DNA of 64,000 nt from Thermoplasma sp. (GTDB taxonomy: Archaea; Thermoplasmatota; Thermoplasmata; Thermoplasmatales; Thermoplasmataceae), in NCBI RefSeq assembly GCF_008709555.1, contig NZ_VYIJ01000002.1, positions 89,241 through 153,240 of the forward strand, written 5' to 3'. Below, one piece after another: positions 39,338 to 49,457 of the stretch. The notes under the pieces were generated by a model. The model saw only the letters and a program-made list of their open reading frames with translations, did not search any database and was not told the DNA's origin. Positions within the stretch are counted from its first letter, which is position 1, and every line of letters starts with the position of its first letter. A program made the position numbers and the translations under genes.

Positions 39338-40762
39338 TTGGCTACTGATCCGATTATGTATATCTTCGAACAGTTTTTCGATCAGCGATTTGGGAAGTCA
39401 ATGGTCATAAAGGGTAAGCCAGGATCTGGCAAGACGACCTTCATTCTTGATTTTCTGACCTCAATCCGGGATCATCATCCAGTTTATTATATATCTTCAA
39501 GGTCAACGGAATCTCCCATAGCCGATGCCTACCCATGGATTAAAGAACGCTTCAGCGGCGAGGGCGAGATCAGAAAGGTCAAGACGGATTATCTGAACCG
39601 ATTCGAGAAGATGGTTGAGGAGGGAAAGTTCGGAGATTTCCTCCATGATGGTTTGATAATAGATACTAAGAAGATCGTTCCAATAATACATTCATTGTAC
39701 GAATTTGTCGACGCTCATACTGGAGAGAGGCCCATCATAGCACTGGACTCCATAGATGCAATTGCAGAAGAATACAGTATACCAGAGGATTTTCTCTTCC
39801 TGATGCTCAAGAACGATCTGGTTGAGGGATCCGGAGCCAATCTGGTATCAATTCTTGAGGCAAAGCAGAACGAGAGGCTGGAATACTTTGCCGATGGGGT
39901 GGTCAGCCTCGACTACAATATAAAGAACGATATGCTGATCAGATCTTTGACTCTGGAGAAGATGCGTGGCATCTCCATAGGGCCATATCCAAGCTACATG
40001 TTCTCGCTCGCAGGCGGAAAATTCAACAGCGTCATGAGGAGCAGCCTGGTATTTCCGGATGCGAAGTATGAACCATCAAGGATAACAGATCCGGCTGAAT
40101 TTCAGGTCTCATTGGGTGATCCTGAATACGGGAAGTTGACACCTGAGGGTACCGATACGGTACCGGGCGGATCCATCGTCATACTCCATCTGAAGGACAA
40201 GGGACCTGCGGTGAACGATTTTGTATCACTCTTCAAGACCAACCTGATAATAAACAATATAATTCAAGGACGAGGCGTCATCGATGTCACTGCCAGTGGA
40301 TACGAAACATACACCGTTCTTCTAAAATCGCTGGCTGGAAAGTATCTCAACAACTACATAACCACGTCGAAGTCAGATATGATCAACCCATACGTCATAT
40401 CACTCAAGGGCGTGAGGCTCAAGGACGATATAAACAGGGAGATAATAGAGGTCAAGCTGGCACAGTCAAAGGGTCCTTATGTATATTTCCTCTCATCCGA
40501 CTACCTTTATCTTGTCTACGGCCCAGAATTTCTGAACCAGATCATAGAGGTCATCGACGATATCAGGACCACCGGTGTGATATTCATCGTCGCAGATGAC
40601 ACAACCTATGACAAGATGTTCTCGGCATCTCATATATCGCTGGATCTTTTTTCGGTCAACGGTTATGCTGCCGTATCGACCAACAAGACGTCGTCATACC
40701 TCATACAGATAGCTCCTAATGAAAACAGATGGCCAAAAATAAGGTTTGTAGAAATAGAATGA
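39338..40762 (+). CDS. RecA-superfamily ATPase (KaiC/RAD55/GvpD-like)
   Basis: Walker A VIKGKPGSGKTTFILDFL; TTG start at 39338. Confidence 0.8.
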   Translation: MATDPIMYIFEQFFDQRFGKSMVIKGKPGSGKTTFILDFLTSIRDHHPVYYISSRSTESPIADAYPWIKERFSGEGEIRKVKTDYLNRFEKMVEEGKFGDFLHDGLIIDTKKIVPIIHSLYEFVDAHTGERPIIALDSIDAIAEEYSIPEDFLFLMLKNDLVEGSGANLVSILEAKQNERLEYFADGVVSLDYNIKNDMLIRSLTLEKMRGISIGPYPSYMFSLAGGKFNSVMRSSLVFPDAKYEPSRITDPAEFQVSLGDPEYGKLTPEGTDTVPGGSIVILHLKDKGPAVNDFVSLFKTNLIINNIIQGRGVIDVTASGYETYTVLLKSLAGKYLNNYITTSKSDMINPYVISLKGVRLKDDINREIIEVKLAQSKGPYVYFLSSDYLYLVYGPEFLNQIIEVIDDIRTTGVIFIVADDTTYDKMFSASHISLDLFSVNGYAAVSTNKTSSYLIQIAPNENRWPKIRFVEIE

Positions 40763-40764
40763 TT

Positions 40765-41388
40765 TTATTTCACAAATTTCAGGTACCAGGTTTTGACGCC
40801 GGGTTCTCCATCCCTCTTTAGACTGGCTTCCACGGTTGAAGGCGCTCCCTCTATTCCCTCCTGACCAGGCTGCCAGTTGGCTGGTGTTGCAAGTTTGCGT
40901 TCCCAGTTGAACTGGAGGGCCTTTATGACTCTTATTATCTCATCTATGTTCCTGCCCGTTTCCGCTGGATAGTAGATCATCCATCTGACAATCTGGTTTG
41001 GATCGATTATAAACACTCCTCTTACTGTGGCGCCGGACTTCTCGTCGACGAGGTTGTACTGCCTTGCCACTTCCTTATCTATATCTGCTATTATCGGGAA
41101 TGGTATCTCAATTCCGAAGTGCTCCTTTATATCTCTTATCCACGCTATGTGGCTGTAAACGCTGTCGATACTCAGACCGATGAGCTCCACGCCAAGCGCC
41201 TGGAAGTCCTTATACCTCTCCGTAAAGGCTATGAACTCCGTTGTGCACACAGGTGTAAAATCTCCTGGGTGTGAGAAGAGCAGTACCCATTTCCCCCTGT
41301 AGCTTGACAGGGTTATGGGCCCTTTTGATGTGTTCACGGTAAAATCCGGAGCTTTTTGTCCCAATGTTACTGGCATTTGAATCACCAA
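40765..41388 (-). CDS. Peroxiredoxin (Prx6-like)
   Basis: LGQKAPDFTVNTSKGPITLSSYRGKWVLLFSHPGDFTPVCTTEF with peroxidatic Cys. Confidence 0.95.
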   Translation of the reverse strand: MVIQMPVTLGQKAPDFTVNTSKGPITLSSYRGKWVLLFSHPGDFTPVCTTEFIAFTERYKDFQALGVELIGLSIDSVYSHIAWIRDIKEHFGIEIPFPIIADIDKEVARQYNLVDEKSGATVRGVFIIDPNQIVRWMIYYPAETGRNIDEIIRVIKALQFNWERKLATPANWQPGQEGIEGAPSTVEASLKRDGEPGVKTWYLKFVK

Positions 41389-41451
41389 GGGAAAAATGCA
41401 AGAAAGGGATATAAGTGTATTGAATTGTGCAATGCTAATATTTAACGAATA

Positions 41452-42414
41452 TCATTTTGTATTCGCTAGTATCTGTTCCGTAAAGTATGTTATGACTATG
41501 TCGGCGCCAGCGCGGAATATGGAGATCAGGGATTCTTTTATGGCATCTTCTGCCAAATATCCGTTCTTCACGGCATTGTATATCATATTGTATTCACCGC
41601 TGACGCTGTACGCCGCAAGCGGCAGATCGAACCTCTCTCTGGCCTTTGCTATGACATCGAGATAGAATATTGCTGGCTTTACCATGATTATATCAGCACC
41701 CTCATAAACGTCCAGGTCTATCTCTCTCAGCGCTTCCCTCTGATTCCTGTAGTCCATCTGGTAGCTCTTCCTATCCCCGATCTTTGGAGCTGATTCAGCA
41801 GCCTCCCTGAATGGACCATACAGATTTGATGAGAACTTTGAACTGTATGCCATTATCATAACGTTCTCGAAGCCATTGCTGTCAAGTTCATCCCTTATGG
41901 CGGAGACCTGCCCATCCATCATACCACTGGGCGCCACGATGTCAACTCCGGCCTCAGCATAGCTTCTGGCGATCTTTCTGTACACTTCGAGTGTCGAATC
42001 ATTGTCAACGTAACCGTCCTTGAGGAGACCGCACTGTCCTGTATCTGTGTATTCACACAGACAGAGATCTGCGATCGTTATGATGTCAGTGTTCTCCTTT
42101 ATCACGGATATCGCCTTCTGTATCACGCCGTTTTTATCGTACGCTGAGCTTCCGGTGCTGTCCTTGTGCGAGGGCACGCCGAACAGAAGCACGGATCTGA
42201 CACCAATGTCCTCAAGGTGTTTCACGTATGCTTTGAGATCCCCTATGGGGTATCTGAGTATACCCGGCATGGAGGAGATCTCAACTGGCTTGGATATTCC
42301 TTCCTCAACGAATATTGGCATTACGAGCTTTTCAGGTCTTATCATGGTCTCTGAAAAAAGATCCCTGAAATTCTGATCTTTCCTGTACCTCCTCATCCTG
42401 ACTATTGGAAACAT
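41452..42414 (-). CDS. hemB: Delta-aminolevulinic acid dehydratase (porphobilinogen synthase)
   Basis: RMRRYRKDQNFRDLFSETMIRPEKLVMPIFVEEG, DLCLCEYTDTGQCG, GADIIMVKPAIFYLDVI. Confidence 0.96.
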   Translation of the reverse strand: MFPIVRMRRYRKDQNFRDLFSETMIRPEKLVMPIFVEEGISKPVEISSMPGILRYPIGDLKAYVKHLEDIGVRSVLLFGVPSHKDSTGSSAYDKNGVIQKAISVIKENTDIITIADLCLCEYTDTGQCGLLKDGYVDNDSTLEVYRKIARSYAEAGVDIVAPSGMMDGQVSAIRDELDSNGFENVMIMAYSSKFSSNLYGPFREAAESAPKIGDRKSYQMDYRNQREALREIDLDVYEGADIIMVKPAIFYLDVIAKARERFDLPLAAYSVSGEYNMIYNAVKNGYLAEDAIKESLISIFRAGADIVITYFTEQILANTK

Positions 42415-42504
42415 GACCCCACATGCCTTTTACGGATATATAAGGTGCACTTGCAGATAATTAGCGCAGAATTGTACATGAAATAAATTATATTAGGAAG
42501 GGAT

Positions 42505-42846
42505 ATGGAACATATGACGCTATGCGCTATGTATAATATATCGATGGCCGGATCGCATCCGACAACGATATGCGTTGTCATGGAAAAATTTCTCGAATCA
42601 TTCAGCGAGCTCTACGAAATAGTTGATGAAGACGATCCTGACATAATGATGGATTTCATATCCAAGTTTGCGAGAACGGACGAGATAATGCCAGATGATA
42701 AGACCGTGGGATTCGTCGTTATCAATGCTGACAAGAGACTCATGTCAGTATCGTTTTCAGATATAGACGAGAACATGAAAAGAGTGATAAAGGCAACGGC
42801 AGAAAAATTCAAGAACAAGGGATTCAAGGTTGAGACGGATCTATAA
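42505..42846 (+). CDS. Hypothetical protein
   Basis: 113 aa ORF; N-terminus uncertain. Confidence 0.55.
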   Translation: MEHMTLCAMYNISMAGSHPTTICVVMEKFLESFSELYEIVDEDDPDIMMDFISKFARTDEIMPDDKTVGFVVINADKRLMSVSFSDIDENMKRVIKATAEKFKNKGFKVETDL

Positions 42847-42858
42847 AAAAATTTGAAT

Positions 42859-43104
42859 TCAGTACATGGTGAGATTGTATTTCTTATCCATGAACTCATA
42901 ATCTCTACGATTTCTTATGTTCAGCAGTTTTGTAAGTTCCTCCATCTTGTCCACATAGCGGTTGTCATAGATCTCACGGCCCATGACAAGCCTTCCGAGA
43001 TCATCATCGAACATGACCTGCTCACCGTGTTTTTTGAGGCAGTGTATGCATTCTGCAGCCTCCTCCTCATCCTCCATGTGCATGAAGCATTCCTCGAAGC
43101 TCAT
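42859..43104 (-). CDS. Small CxxC-containing hypothetical protein at end of nuo operon
   Basis: 81 aa, ECIHCLKKHGEQ motif; 4-nt overlap with 43101-43454. Confidence 0.65.
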   Translation of the reverse strand: MSFEECFMHMEDEEEAAECIHCLKKHGEQVMFDDDLGRLVMGREIYDNRYVDKMEELTKLLNIRNRRDYEFMDKKYNLTMY

Positions 43105-43454
43105 CTGTCATCACACCTCTTGCCATCATAATACGGGAACCTGACGTTGTACCTGTCTATGGAGAGGAAGAGATAGTATGGGAAGCTCTTGAGAAAATCT
43201 GGATCTATGAACTTTGAAAGTGCATCCATGTTTCCGTCAATATATGACCTTAGATCCTTCCAGGATCTCATACCTCTGACAACGTCGTCCAAGATGCTTA
43301 TGAAATCATAGTACACATCGTATCTGGAGTCGCCAGTGGTTGATTTGTAGAGTTCGAGTCTCTTCCTCGCATTGAAAATGACCTTATAGGCATCATCTAT
43401 TTCCCCCGCTAACAGAGCACTTCTTATAACATCCATATTCAGATTGGCGTTCAT
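43101..43454 (-). CDS. Hypothetical helical protein directly downstream of nuoN
   Basis: 117 aa; 5-nt gap from nuoN stop. Confidence 0.65.
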   Translation of the reverse strand: MNANLNMDVIRSALLAGEIDDAYKVIFNARKRLELYKSTTGDSRYDVYYDFISILDDVVRGMRSWKDLRSYIDGNMDALSKFIDPDFLKSFPYYLFLSIDRYNVRFPYYDGKRCDDR

Positions 43455-43459
43455 CTACA

Positions 43460-44869
43460 TCACCCCACTATCTGCGACGAGATATTGATCAGCGTTGGAA
43501 ATATCACGTAGAACACCCCGAGGAATACAACTATTGCGGCAGATATTATGACTGCAGCTTTGTTTCCATCGTCTGTGGAGAATTCACCCTTTGGTTCCTC
43601 CCAGAACAGATATCTCATGACCTTCATGTAATAGAATACTGATATTGCACTGTTGAGTATCGCTATTACGGCCAGCCACCACAACCCGCCCTCTATCACG
43701 GAGAGGAAGAGAAAGTACTTCGCCAGGAAGCCACCGGTCAGCGGTATCCCGGCGAGACTTAAGAGCAGTATTGAGAAGCTCGCTGCAACATAAGGTGACC
43801 TCTTTCCCAGACCAGATATTGCATCGAAGGTGACGTTGTCCTGCTTGACCATATTCATGGCAAGGAACGATCCACCCTTCATGAATATGTAGACAAGCGA
43901 ATAGAACATGCCTGAGGCTATTGCGAGATCAACGATACCCGGCTTATTGCCAATGCCAATGTAGGATACAACTGCCAGAACTAGTATGAGGTAACCTGCC
44001 TGTGCCACGGATGAATATGCCAGAAGCCTCTTGACATTGTTCTGCGAAAGAGCGGCTACGTTGGCATAGGTCATTGTTAGAACGGATAGTATCACGAAGA
44101 AGTAATATACTGGAGCTGTGTATGCACTGAAGCCGACCAGGAATATCTTAAGCACGATCACGAATGCCATTATCTTGGTTCCAGTGGAAAGGAATGCCGA
44201 TACGTCGTTCTCTGTTCCGTCGTAAGCGTCTATGGCCCACTGGTGCATGGGGAATATGGCGAGCTTGAAGCCGAAACCTATCAGAAGAAACAGAAGCGCC
44301 AGAAGCATCGTAGGCTTTGTTGCTGTTTGCATAGTATTCAACGTGGAGAGTGTGAAGGTGCCGACAGAGAAATAGTAGAATGCAACACCCAGTATTATGA
44401 ACGTGGTCGCAATGGTTCCAGTAAAGAAGTATTTCACAGTGGCCTCAAGGTTCCTCTGCTTTCCTCCGTATGCTGACATGACGTAGGTCATTATACTGAC
44501 AGATTCAAAAGCGACGAATGCTATTATCAGGTTCCATGTTTCGGCGACAATGATCATACCAAGCGATGAGAATATCAGTGCTGAATAGAATATCTCTGAC
44601 CTCTTTCCAAGGTATTTTGAAACCGGCAGCGATATGAAGAGCGCAGATATGAGAAGTACTATGGCAAAGTACTCAGAGAACCTGTTAACGGTTATTCCAT
44701 AAGCCGACGAATGTGGCGTGACTGCCATTATTATTATGGCCACAATCAGAGTGGCAAATGTTATCGCTGACGTGACTGTATATTTCCTGATCGGTATTCC
44801 AACGGCCAGGACAACAAAGCCCATGATCGCAAGGAATATCTCAGGATAAAAAAGTGCTATATCATTCAT
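43460..44869 (-). CDS. nuoN: Complex I-like subunit N
   Basis: Polytopic antiporter-like: FAFESVSIMTYVMSAYGGKQRNLEATVKYFFTG, LLAYSSVAQAGYL. Confidence 0.94.
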   Translation of the reverse strand: MNDIALFYPEIFLAIMGFVVLAVGIPIRKYTVTSAITFATLIVAIIIMAVTPHSSAYGITVNRFSEYFAIVLLISALFISLPVSKYLGKRSEIFYSALIFSSLGMIIVAETWNLIIAFVAFESVSIMTYVMSAYGGKQRNLEATVKYFFTGTIATTFIILGVAFYYFSVGTFTLSTLNTMQTATKPTMLLALLFLLIGFGFKLAIFPMHQWAIDAYDGTENDVSAFLSTGTKIMAFVIVLKIFLVGFSAYTAPVYYFFVILSVLTMTYANVAALSQNNVKRLLAYSSVAQAGYLILVLAVVSYIGIGNKPGIVDLAIASGMFYSLVYIFMKGGSFLAMNMVKQDNVTFDAISGLGKRSPYVAASFSILLLSLAGIPLTGGFLAKYFLFLSVIEGGLWWLAVIAILNSAISVFYYMKVMRYLFWEEPKGEFSTDDGNKAAVIISAAIVVFLGVFYVIFPTLINISSQIVG

Positions 44870-46353
44870 GAGATCACCCCGAATATACTGTTGGCATAAT
44901 TAACAAGATTGTGGAAGATAAGATTCGGATATATGCCGAAGAGGAATATCACCAGTACCAGGAATATCAGTATCAGAAATTCCCCGGCCCTGACGTCCCT
45001 TATGAACCCCAAGCTCTCGTTGTATGGCCCGTAAAGGGACCTCTGAGCTGTCCATATATGATACGATGCGGTTATTATCATTCCGAATATGACGAAGAAT
45101 ATGTACCAGCTGATGGCCTGGAATACACCCACAACTATTGAGAATTCCCCTATGAAGCCAGCGAATCCTGGAAGACCCAGAGAGGCAAGGAAGCCTATCA
45201 ACGCAAAGGAAGACAGCATTGGTGCCTCGCGGTATATTCCTCCAAGACCGTAAACTGAATCGGTCTTCGTGTTCCTGCTGATATAGTACAACGCAGAGAA
45301 GACAAGTGCCATTATCAGTCCATGCGCAACTATCTGGAACATGCCTCCCGAGGCCTCAATGAGCTTCACGCTGTAGTACGATCCAGCCGATTCTATCAAT
45401 GATGCTGCGAATGAGAGAGTAACGAAGCCCATTGCGGAAGCGCTTGCAAAGGCCATCATCTTCTTTATGTTCCTCTGGAACATCGCAGTCAGTGCGAAGT
45501 ATATTATGCTTATTATGCCCAGTGCGGCCAGGAAGTAGAGCACCCAGAGTGGTATGGCACTGTAGGCCTCCATGAGAATGCCGAAGAGACCGTAACCACC
45601 CATCATTGAAATTGCACCAGCGAGTATAACCGTCGCCGGATACGGAGCAGAATAATACGAATCTGGAAGCCATGAGTGTATCGGGAAGGACGGCATCTTT
45701 ACCAGGAAACCAAAGAAGAAGCCGAAAAGAACGAAGCCAAGTTCAAAGGCGGGCAAGGAATGGACAATCCCCATCAGCGGGCCTATTTCAAAGGTGTAGT
45801 ATCCAAGGTACGTTATAGAATAGGAGTAGAGCGTGAAGATGGAAAGCAGTATGAAAACCGATCCTATGTGCGTATAGACGAAGAATTTGAGCGATATTGA
45901 ATCCTTGTTATCTCTCCCATATCTTCCTATCATGAAGTATACCGGTACAAGTACAAGCTCCCAGAAAATGTAGAAGAACAGGAAGTCCCTAGATATGAGC
46001 AGACCTATCAGCCCTACCTCTACAAGCATCTCAAGGCCAAAGAACGTTGAACCATACTCCCTGTCCGTTATAAGTATGGCTATGAGCATGACTATGCCGG
46101 TCAGTATCAGCAGTGCATCTGTCAGCCCGCTTACACCCACTGAGAAGTAGAGACCTATGCTGTTCGATATTGTTATGCTGTACTGCGAAACAAATCCACG
46201 ACTGTATGATGAAAAACGCATTATGGAGAATGCCGCTATCAGTATGAGCAGTACGCCTGAAAGTATCGATGCTGTTTCCTTTGCATAGCGTCCAGTGAAG
46301 AAAGCTGCGATTCCAAATATGATTGATATTATCAAAATATCGAATGCCAACAT
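44866..46353 (-). CDS. nuoM: Complex I-like subunit M
   Basis: FYIFWELVLVPVYFMIGRYG, FPIHSWLPDSYYSAPYPATVILAG, KKMMAFASASAMGFV. Confidence 0.94.
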   Translation of the reverse strand: MLAFDILIISIIFGIAAFFTGRYAKETASILSGVLLILIAAFSIMRFSSYSRGFVSQYSITISNSIGLYFSVGVSGLTDALLILTGIVMLIAILITDREYGSTFFGLEMLVEVGLIGLLISRDFLFFYIFWELVLVPVYFMIGRYGRDNKDSISLKFFVYTHIGSVFILLSIFTLYSYSITYLGYYTFEIGPLMGIVHSLPAFELGFVLFGFFFGFLVKMPSFPIHSWLPDSYYSAPYPATVILAGAISMMGGYGLFGILMEAYSAIPLWVLYFLAALGIISIIYFALTAMFQRNIKKMMAFASASAMGFVTLSFAASLIESAGSYYSVKLIEASGGMFQIVAHGLIMALVFSALYYISRNTKTDSVYGLGGIYREAPMLSSFALIGFLASLGLPGFAGFIGEFSIVVGVFQAISWYIFFVIFGMIITASYHIWTAQRSLYGPYNESLGFIRDVRAGEFLILIFLVLVIFLFGIYPNLIFHNLVNYANSIFGVIS

Positions 46354-46354
46354 T

Positions 46355-48265
46355 TCACATCAGCTCCACGATCTCGATTATGATGAAGATCACGATTGCG
46401 GCAATTATGAGCACTGCAACGTAGTTCTCAAAGACTCCAGACTGTAGTCTCCTGAAATAGGAACCTGTTGAGACCGTGTCTGAACCGAGCCGGTTTACAG
46501 ATGCATTGTATGAATTCTCAAAACCGCTGAATGCTGCTGAGAGAGGAAGAATAACACGCTCTGATATTATCCTGGTGTAGAGCACGTCGATATAGAACTT
46601 GTTCTTCACCAGTTTGTAGTACCAGCTCTTCGATATGTCCCATGTCTTCCACTTCTCGAATCCGTATATGTAAAGATCGATGAAGAAACCTATGGCGAGC
46701 AGTATTATGGGCATGGTGGTTATGTAGACCGGTGCAGTCGGAACGGAAACCGTATATGACGCCAGATCCAACGTGGGTTTCACAAAGCTGTAGAACGGCG
46801 CCTGCCAGACACCAAGTATCAGCGCAAATATGGAGAGGACTATGAGCGGTAGGAGCGCCAGCAGTGGCGGATCCTTTGCCTTTTCAGCCAGCGTGGATCT
46901 TGGCTTTCCTACTGCAACGAGGAAGAACATGCGGAACGTGTAAAGCGTCGTCAGCAGCGATCCTATCATCAGGAACAGAAACGGCAGGAATCCAGAGACT
47001 GACGGCGATCCTGTGAAGTAGTTGTAAGAAGCAAATATGATCGGGTCTTTTGAAAAGTATCCGGCCGTGCCTGGGAAAGCAACAAGCGCCAGAGATCCTA
47101 TGAAGAAGAGAGTGGTCGTTATGGGCATCCTCTTCCAGAGACCACCCATCTGCTTCGCATCCCTCAGATCCATCATAGCCACTAGGAATGCACCGGCACT
47201 CATGAAGAGCAATGCCTTGAATATGGCATGCGATACGAGGTGGAACATCCCCAGAGAAACGGCAACGCCACCGATTATTGGTGCGAGCCCTATGGCCGCC
47301 AGCATGTATCCCAGCTGGCTTATGGTTGAATATGCAAGTATCCTCTTTACATCATTTACCACTAGCCCAACGATTCCGGCATAGAGGGCGGTGAACGATC
47401 CGACGATGGCCACCGCATACATGGCAAATGGAGCCGCGTACAGGAAGACCTGGAACAGCCTCGCAACAAGGTAGACTCCGGCTGTCACCATCGTGGCTGC
47501 ATGGATGAGCGCTGATACTGTGGTTGGACCTTCCATCGCATCAGGTATCCATACATGCAGCGGGAACTGTGCAGACTTACCTATCGCAGCACCCAGTATG
47601 AATATGGCTATGATGCCCAGTCTCACCTTTCCTATGGCCACCGCAATGGAGCTTGCATTCGATATCAGGTATGGTATGCTGAGCGGGTCTTTGGTGACGT
47701 TGATGAGCGAGTAGTACAGTATGGACATGCCTATGATGAAGGAGAGGTCTCCAACCCTGGTGACTATGAAAGCCTTCTTGGCCGCAGCCGTCGCATTGGG
47801 CTTGAAGAACCAGAAGCCGATCAGGAGGTAGGAACACAGGCCAACCAGCTCCCAGAACAGGAACAGAAGCACGAGGTTAGACGATATGACCAGCCCAAGC
47901 ATACCTGCGGTGAAAAGCGCGGTCTCAGCAAAGTAGACGTGCTTGTTAGGATCATCCTTCATATAGTATATTGCAAAGAGGTGTATCATCAGAGATACGA
48001 ATGAGACCATTATCGCCATGACTATGGCGAGATTATCGATGTATATCCCGAAGTCAATGTTGTAGAACCAGGTATAGCTGTTGTATATTGGATGCTTGAT
48101 AACCGTAAAGTACGTTATCACGGAGAAAACGAATGCCAGGAATATGAAGAATGAGGCTATTGCCCCAGACCATTTCCTGTAGTATTTGCCTATTATCAGC
48201 GTTAGCAGAAAGCCGATCAGAGGCGAAATGAATATCATCCAGCCATATATGTACATCTTTACCAC
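46355..48265 (-). CDS. nuoL: Complex I-like subunit L
   Basis: FLFWELVGLCSYLLIGFWF, GAAIGKSAQFPLHVWIPDAMEGPTTVSALIHAATMVTAGVYLV. Confidence 0.96.
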   Translation of the reverse strand: MVKMYIYGWMIFISPLIGFLLTLIIGKYYRKWSGAIASFFIFLAFVFSVITYFTVIKHPIYNSYTWFYNIDFGIYIDNLAIVMAIMVSFVSLMIHLFAIYYMKDDPNKHVYFAETALFTAGMLGLVISSNLVLLFLFWELVGLCSYLLIGFWFFKPNATAAAKKAFIVTRVGDLSFIIGMSILYYSLINVTKDPLSIPYLISNASSIAVAIGKVRLGIIAIFILGAAIGKSAQFPLHVWIPDAMEGPTTVSALIHAATMVTAGVYLVARLFQVFLYAAPFAMYAVAIVGSFTALYAGIVGLVVNDVKRILAYSTISQLGYMLAAIGLAPIIGGVAVSLGMFHLVSHAIFKALLFMSAGAFLVAMMDLRDAKQMGGLWKRMPITTTLFFIGSLALVAFPGTAGYFSKDPIIFASYNYFTGSPSVSGFLPFLFLMIGSLLTTLYTFRMFFLVAVGKPRSTLAEKAKDPPLLALLPLIVLSIFALILGVWQAPFYSFVKPTLDLASYTVSVPTAPVYITTMPIILLAIGFFIDLYIYGFEKWKTWDISKSWYYKLVKNKFYIDVLYTRIISERVILPLSAAFSGFENSYNASVNRLGSDTVSTGSYFRRLQSGVFENYVAVLIIAAIVIFIIIEIVELM

Positions 48266-48573
48266 CTTATCTCCTTGAGCAGGGAGATATCAATCTTCCC
48301 AAACCTGTGATAGACGGCTATGAGCAGCCCAAGACCCACAGCGGATTCAACGACGCCAATCGCTATCGCAAACAGTGCAAATACATAGGGTGATATACTT
48401 CCAGAATGGGCATAGTAATATGATCCTATACCGATGACGTTCAATATAGCTGAATTTATCATGATCTCTATCGATATCAGCATCTTTATTCCCACCCTGG
48501 AGGTCATGACGCCGTAAAGTCCAATGACGAAGAGCAGTATGGCGACAAAGCTTATCGCTGATACAAACATCAC
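48259..48573 (-). CDS. nuoK: Complex I-like subunit K
   Basis: IGLYGVMTSRVGIKMLISIEIMINSAILN, AIGVVESAVGLGLLIAVYHRFG. Confidence 0.93.
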   Translation of the reverse strand: MMFVSAISFVAILLFVIGLYGVMTSRVGIKMLISIEIMINSAILNVIGIGSYYYAHSGSISPYVFALFAIAIGVVESAVGLGLLIAVYHRFGKIDISLLKEIRW

Positions 48574-48788
48574 TCATCACCCCTTGCCACATACATGACG
48601 CCAAGTATGGCGCCAACTATGACAACAGATATAAGTTCAAATGGGACAACGTACTGGTTGAAGAGGTCGTATCCGTAAAATGTTATATTCTGCGATATTG
48701 GAATAAACGCGCCAGACATCATAAGCACTGGCACTATCACCGCTATGAAGAAGAGTATAACGGCCACGAGGGCAAGATATTTATTCAA
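48570..48788 (-). CDS. nuoJ: Complex I-like subunit J, C-terminal half as separate gene
   Basis: 72 aa, two TM segments; overlaps the upstream ORF by 8 nt. Confidence 0.75.
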   Translation of the reverse strand: MNKYLALVAVILFFIAVIVPVLMMSGAFIPISQNITFYGYDLFNQYVVPFELISVVIVGAILGVMYVARGDE

Positions 48789-49029
48789 TTTCCTTACCTC
48801 CTGTGATCATAACTGTGAATGCCAGAATTGTGACCACCGCACCAATATATACAAGGACCTCAACAGCCGCTATGAACGAGGCTCCAATGAAGAGAAACTC
48901 TGCAGCCAGTATTATCAGGAATAGAAAGAGATATATGACCGAGTGTGTCAGATTTTTCTCCCTGACCGACATGACGGAGAAGGCTATGAGGAATATGGCT
49001 ATGAGCGAGAATATCAAAGTATATATCAT
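48781..49029 (-). CDS. nuoJ: Complex I-like subunit J, N-terminal half as separate gene
   Basis: 82 aa; LTHSVIYLFLFLIILAAEFLFIGASFIAAVEVLVYIGAVVTILAFTVMI typical NuoJ core. Confidence 0.85.
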   Translation of the reverse strand: MIYTLIFSLIAIFLIAFSVMSVREKNLTHSVIYLFLFLIILAAEFLFIGASFIAAVEVLVYIGAVVTILAFTVMITGGKEIE

Positions 49030-49457
49030 TTCTTCACCTCGCTTTCCGTCTTTTCAAGCTCCTCTGGACTGTAGAAGAAGTTGTTCTTCGTGCGTGCAGT
49101 TTCCAGCTCATGCGTCAGGTATATGGCCTCAGTGGGGCATATCTCCTCACAGTTGCGGCACACCGTGCATGTACCAAAGTTCACCTGCGGATAGAGGTTT
49201 CTCTTGTTATGCGGATTATTCCTCTCAACGACTATCATCCTTATGGAAAGATTCGGACAGACCTGCTCGCAGAGTGTGCAACCAACGCAATCATCCATGC
49301 TCAGGAATATCCTGAACTTGAACCTGGCCGGTGTGTATGCCTTTTCCTCCGGATACTGAACAGTTATCGGCTTCTTGAACAGATGCTTGAATACAGTATA
49401 CATGCCCTGAAGAGAACCTATCAGCGGTATCCTCTTTGGTTCTTTAACCTCTATCAT
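49026..49457 (-). CDS. nuoI: Complex I-like subunit I (2x[4Fe-4S])
   Basis: DDCVGCTLCEQVCPNLSI and GTCTVCRNCEEICPTEAI. Confidence 0.95.
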   Translation of the reverse strand: MIEVKEPKRIPLIGSLQGMYTVFKHLFKKPITVQYPEEKAYTPARFKFRIFLSMDDCVGCTLCEQVCPNLSIRMIVVERNNPHNKRNLYPQVNFGTCTVCRNCEEICPTEAIYLTHELETARTKNNFFYSPEELEKTESEVKK

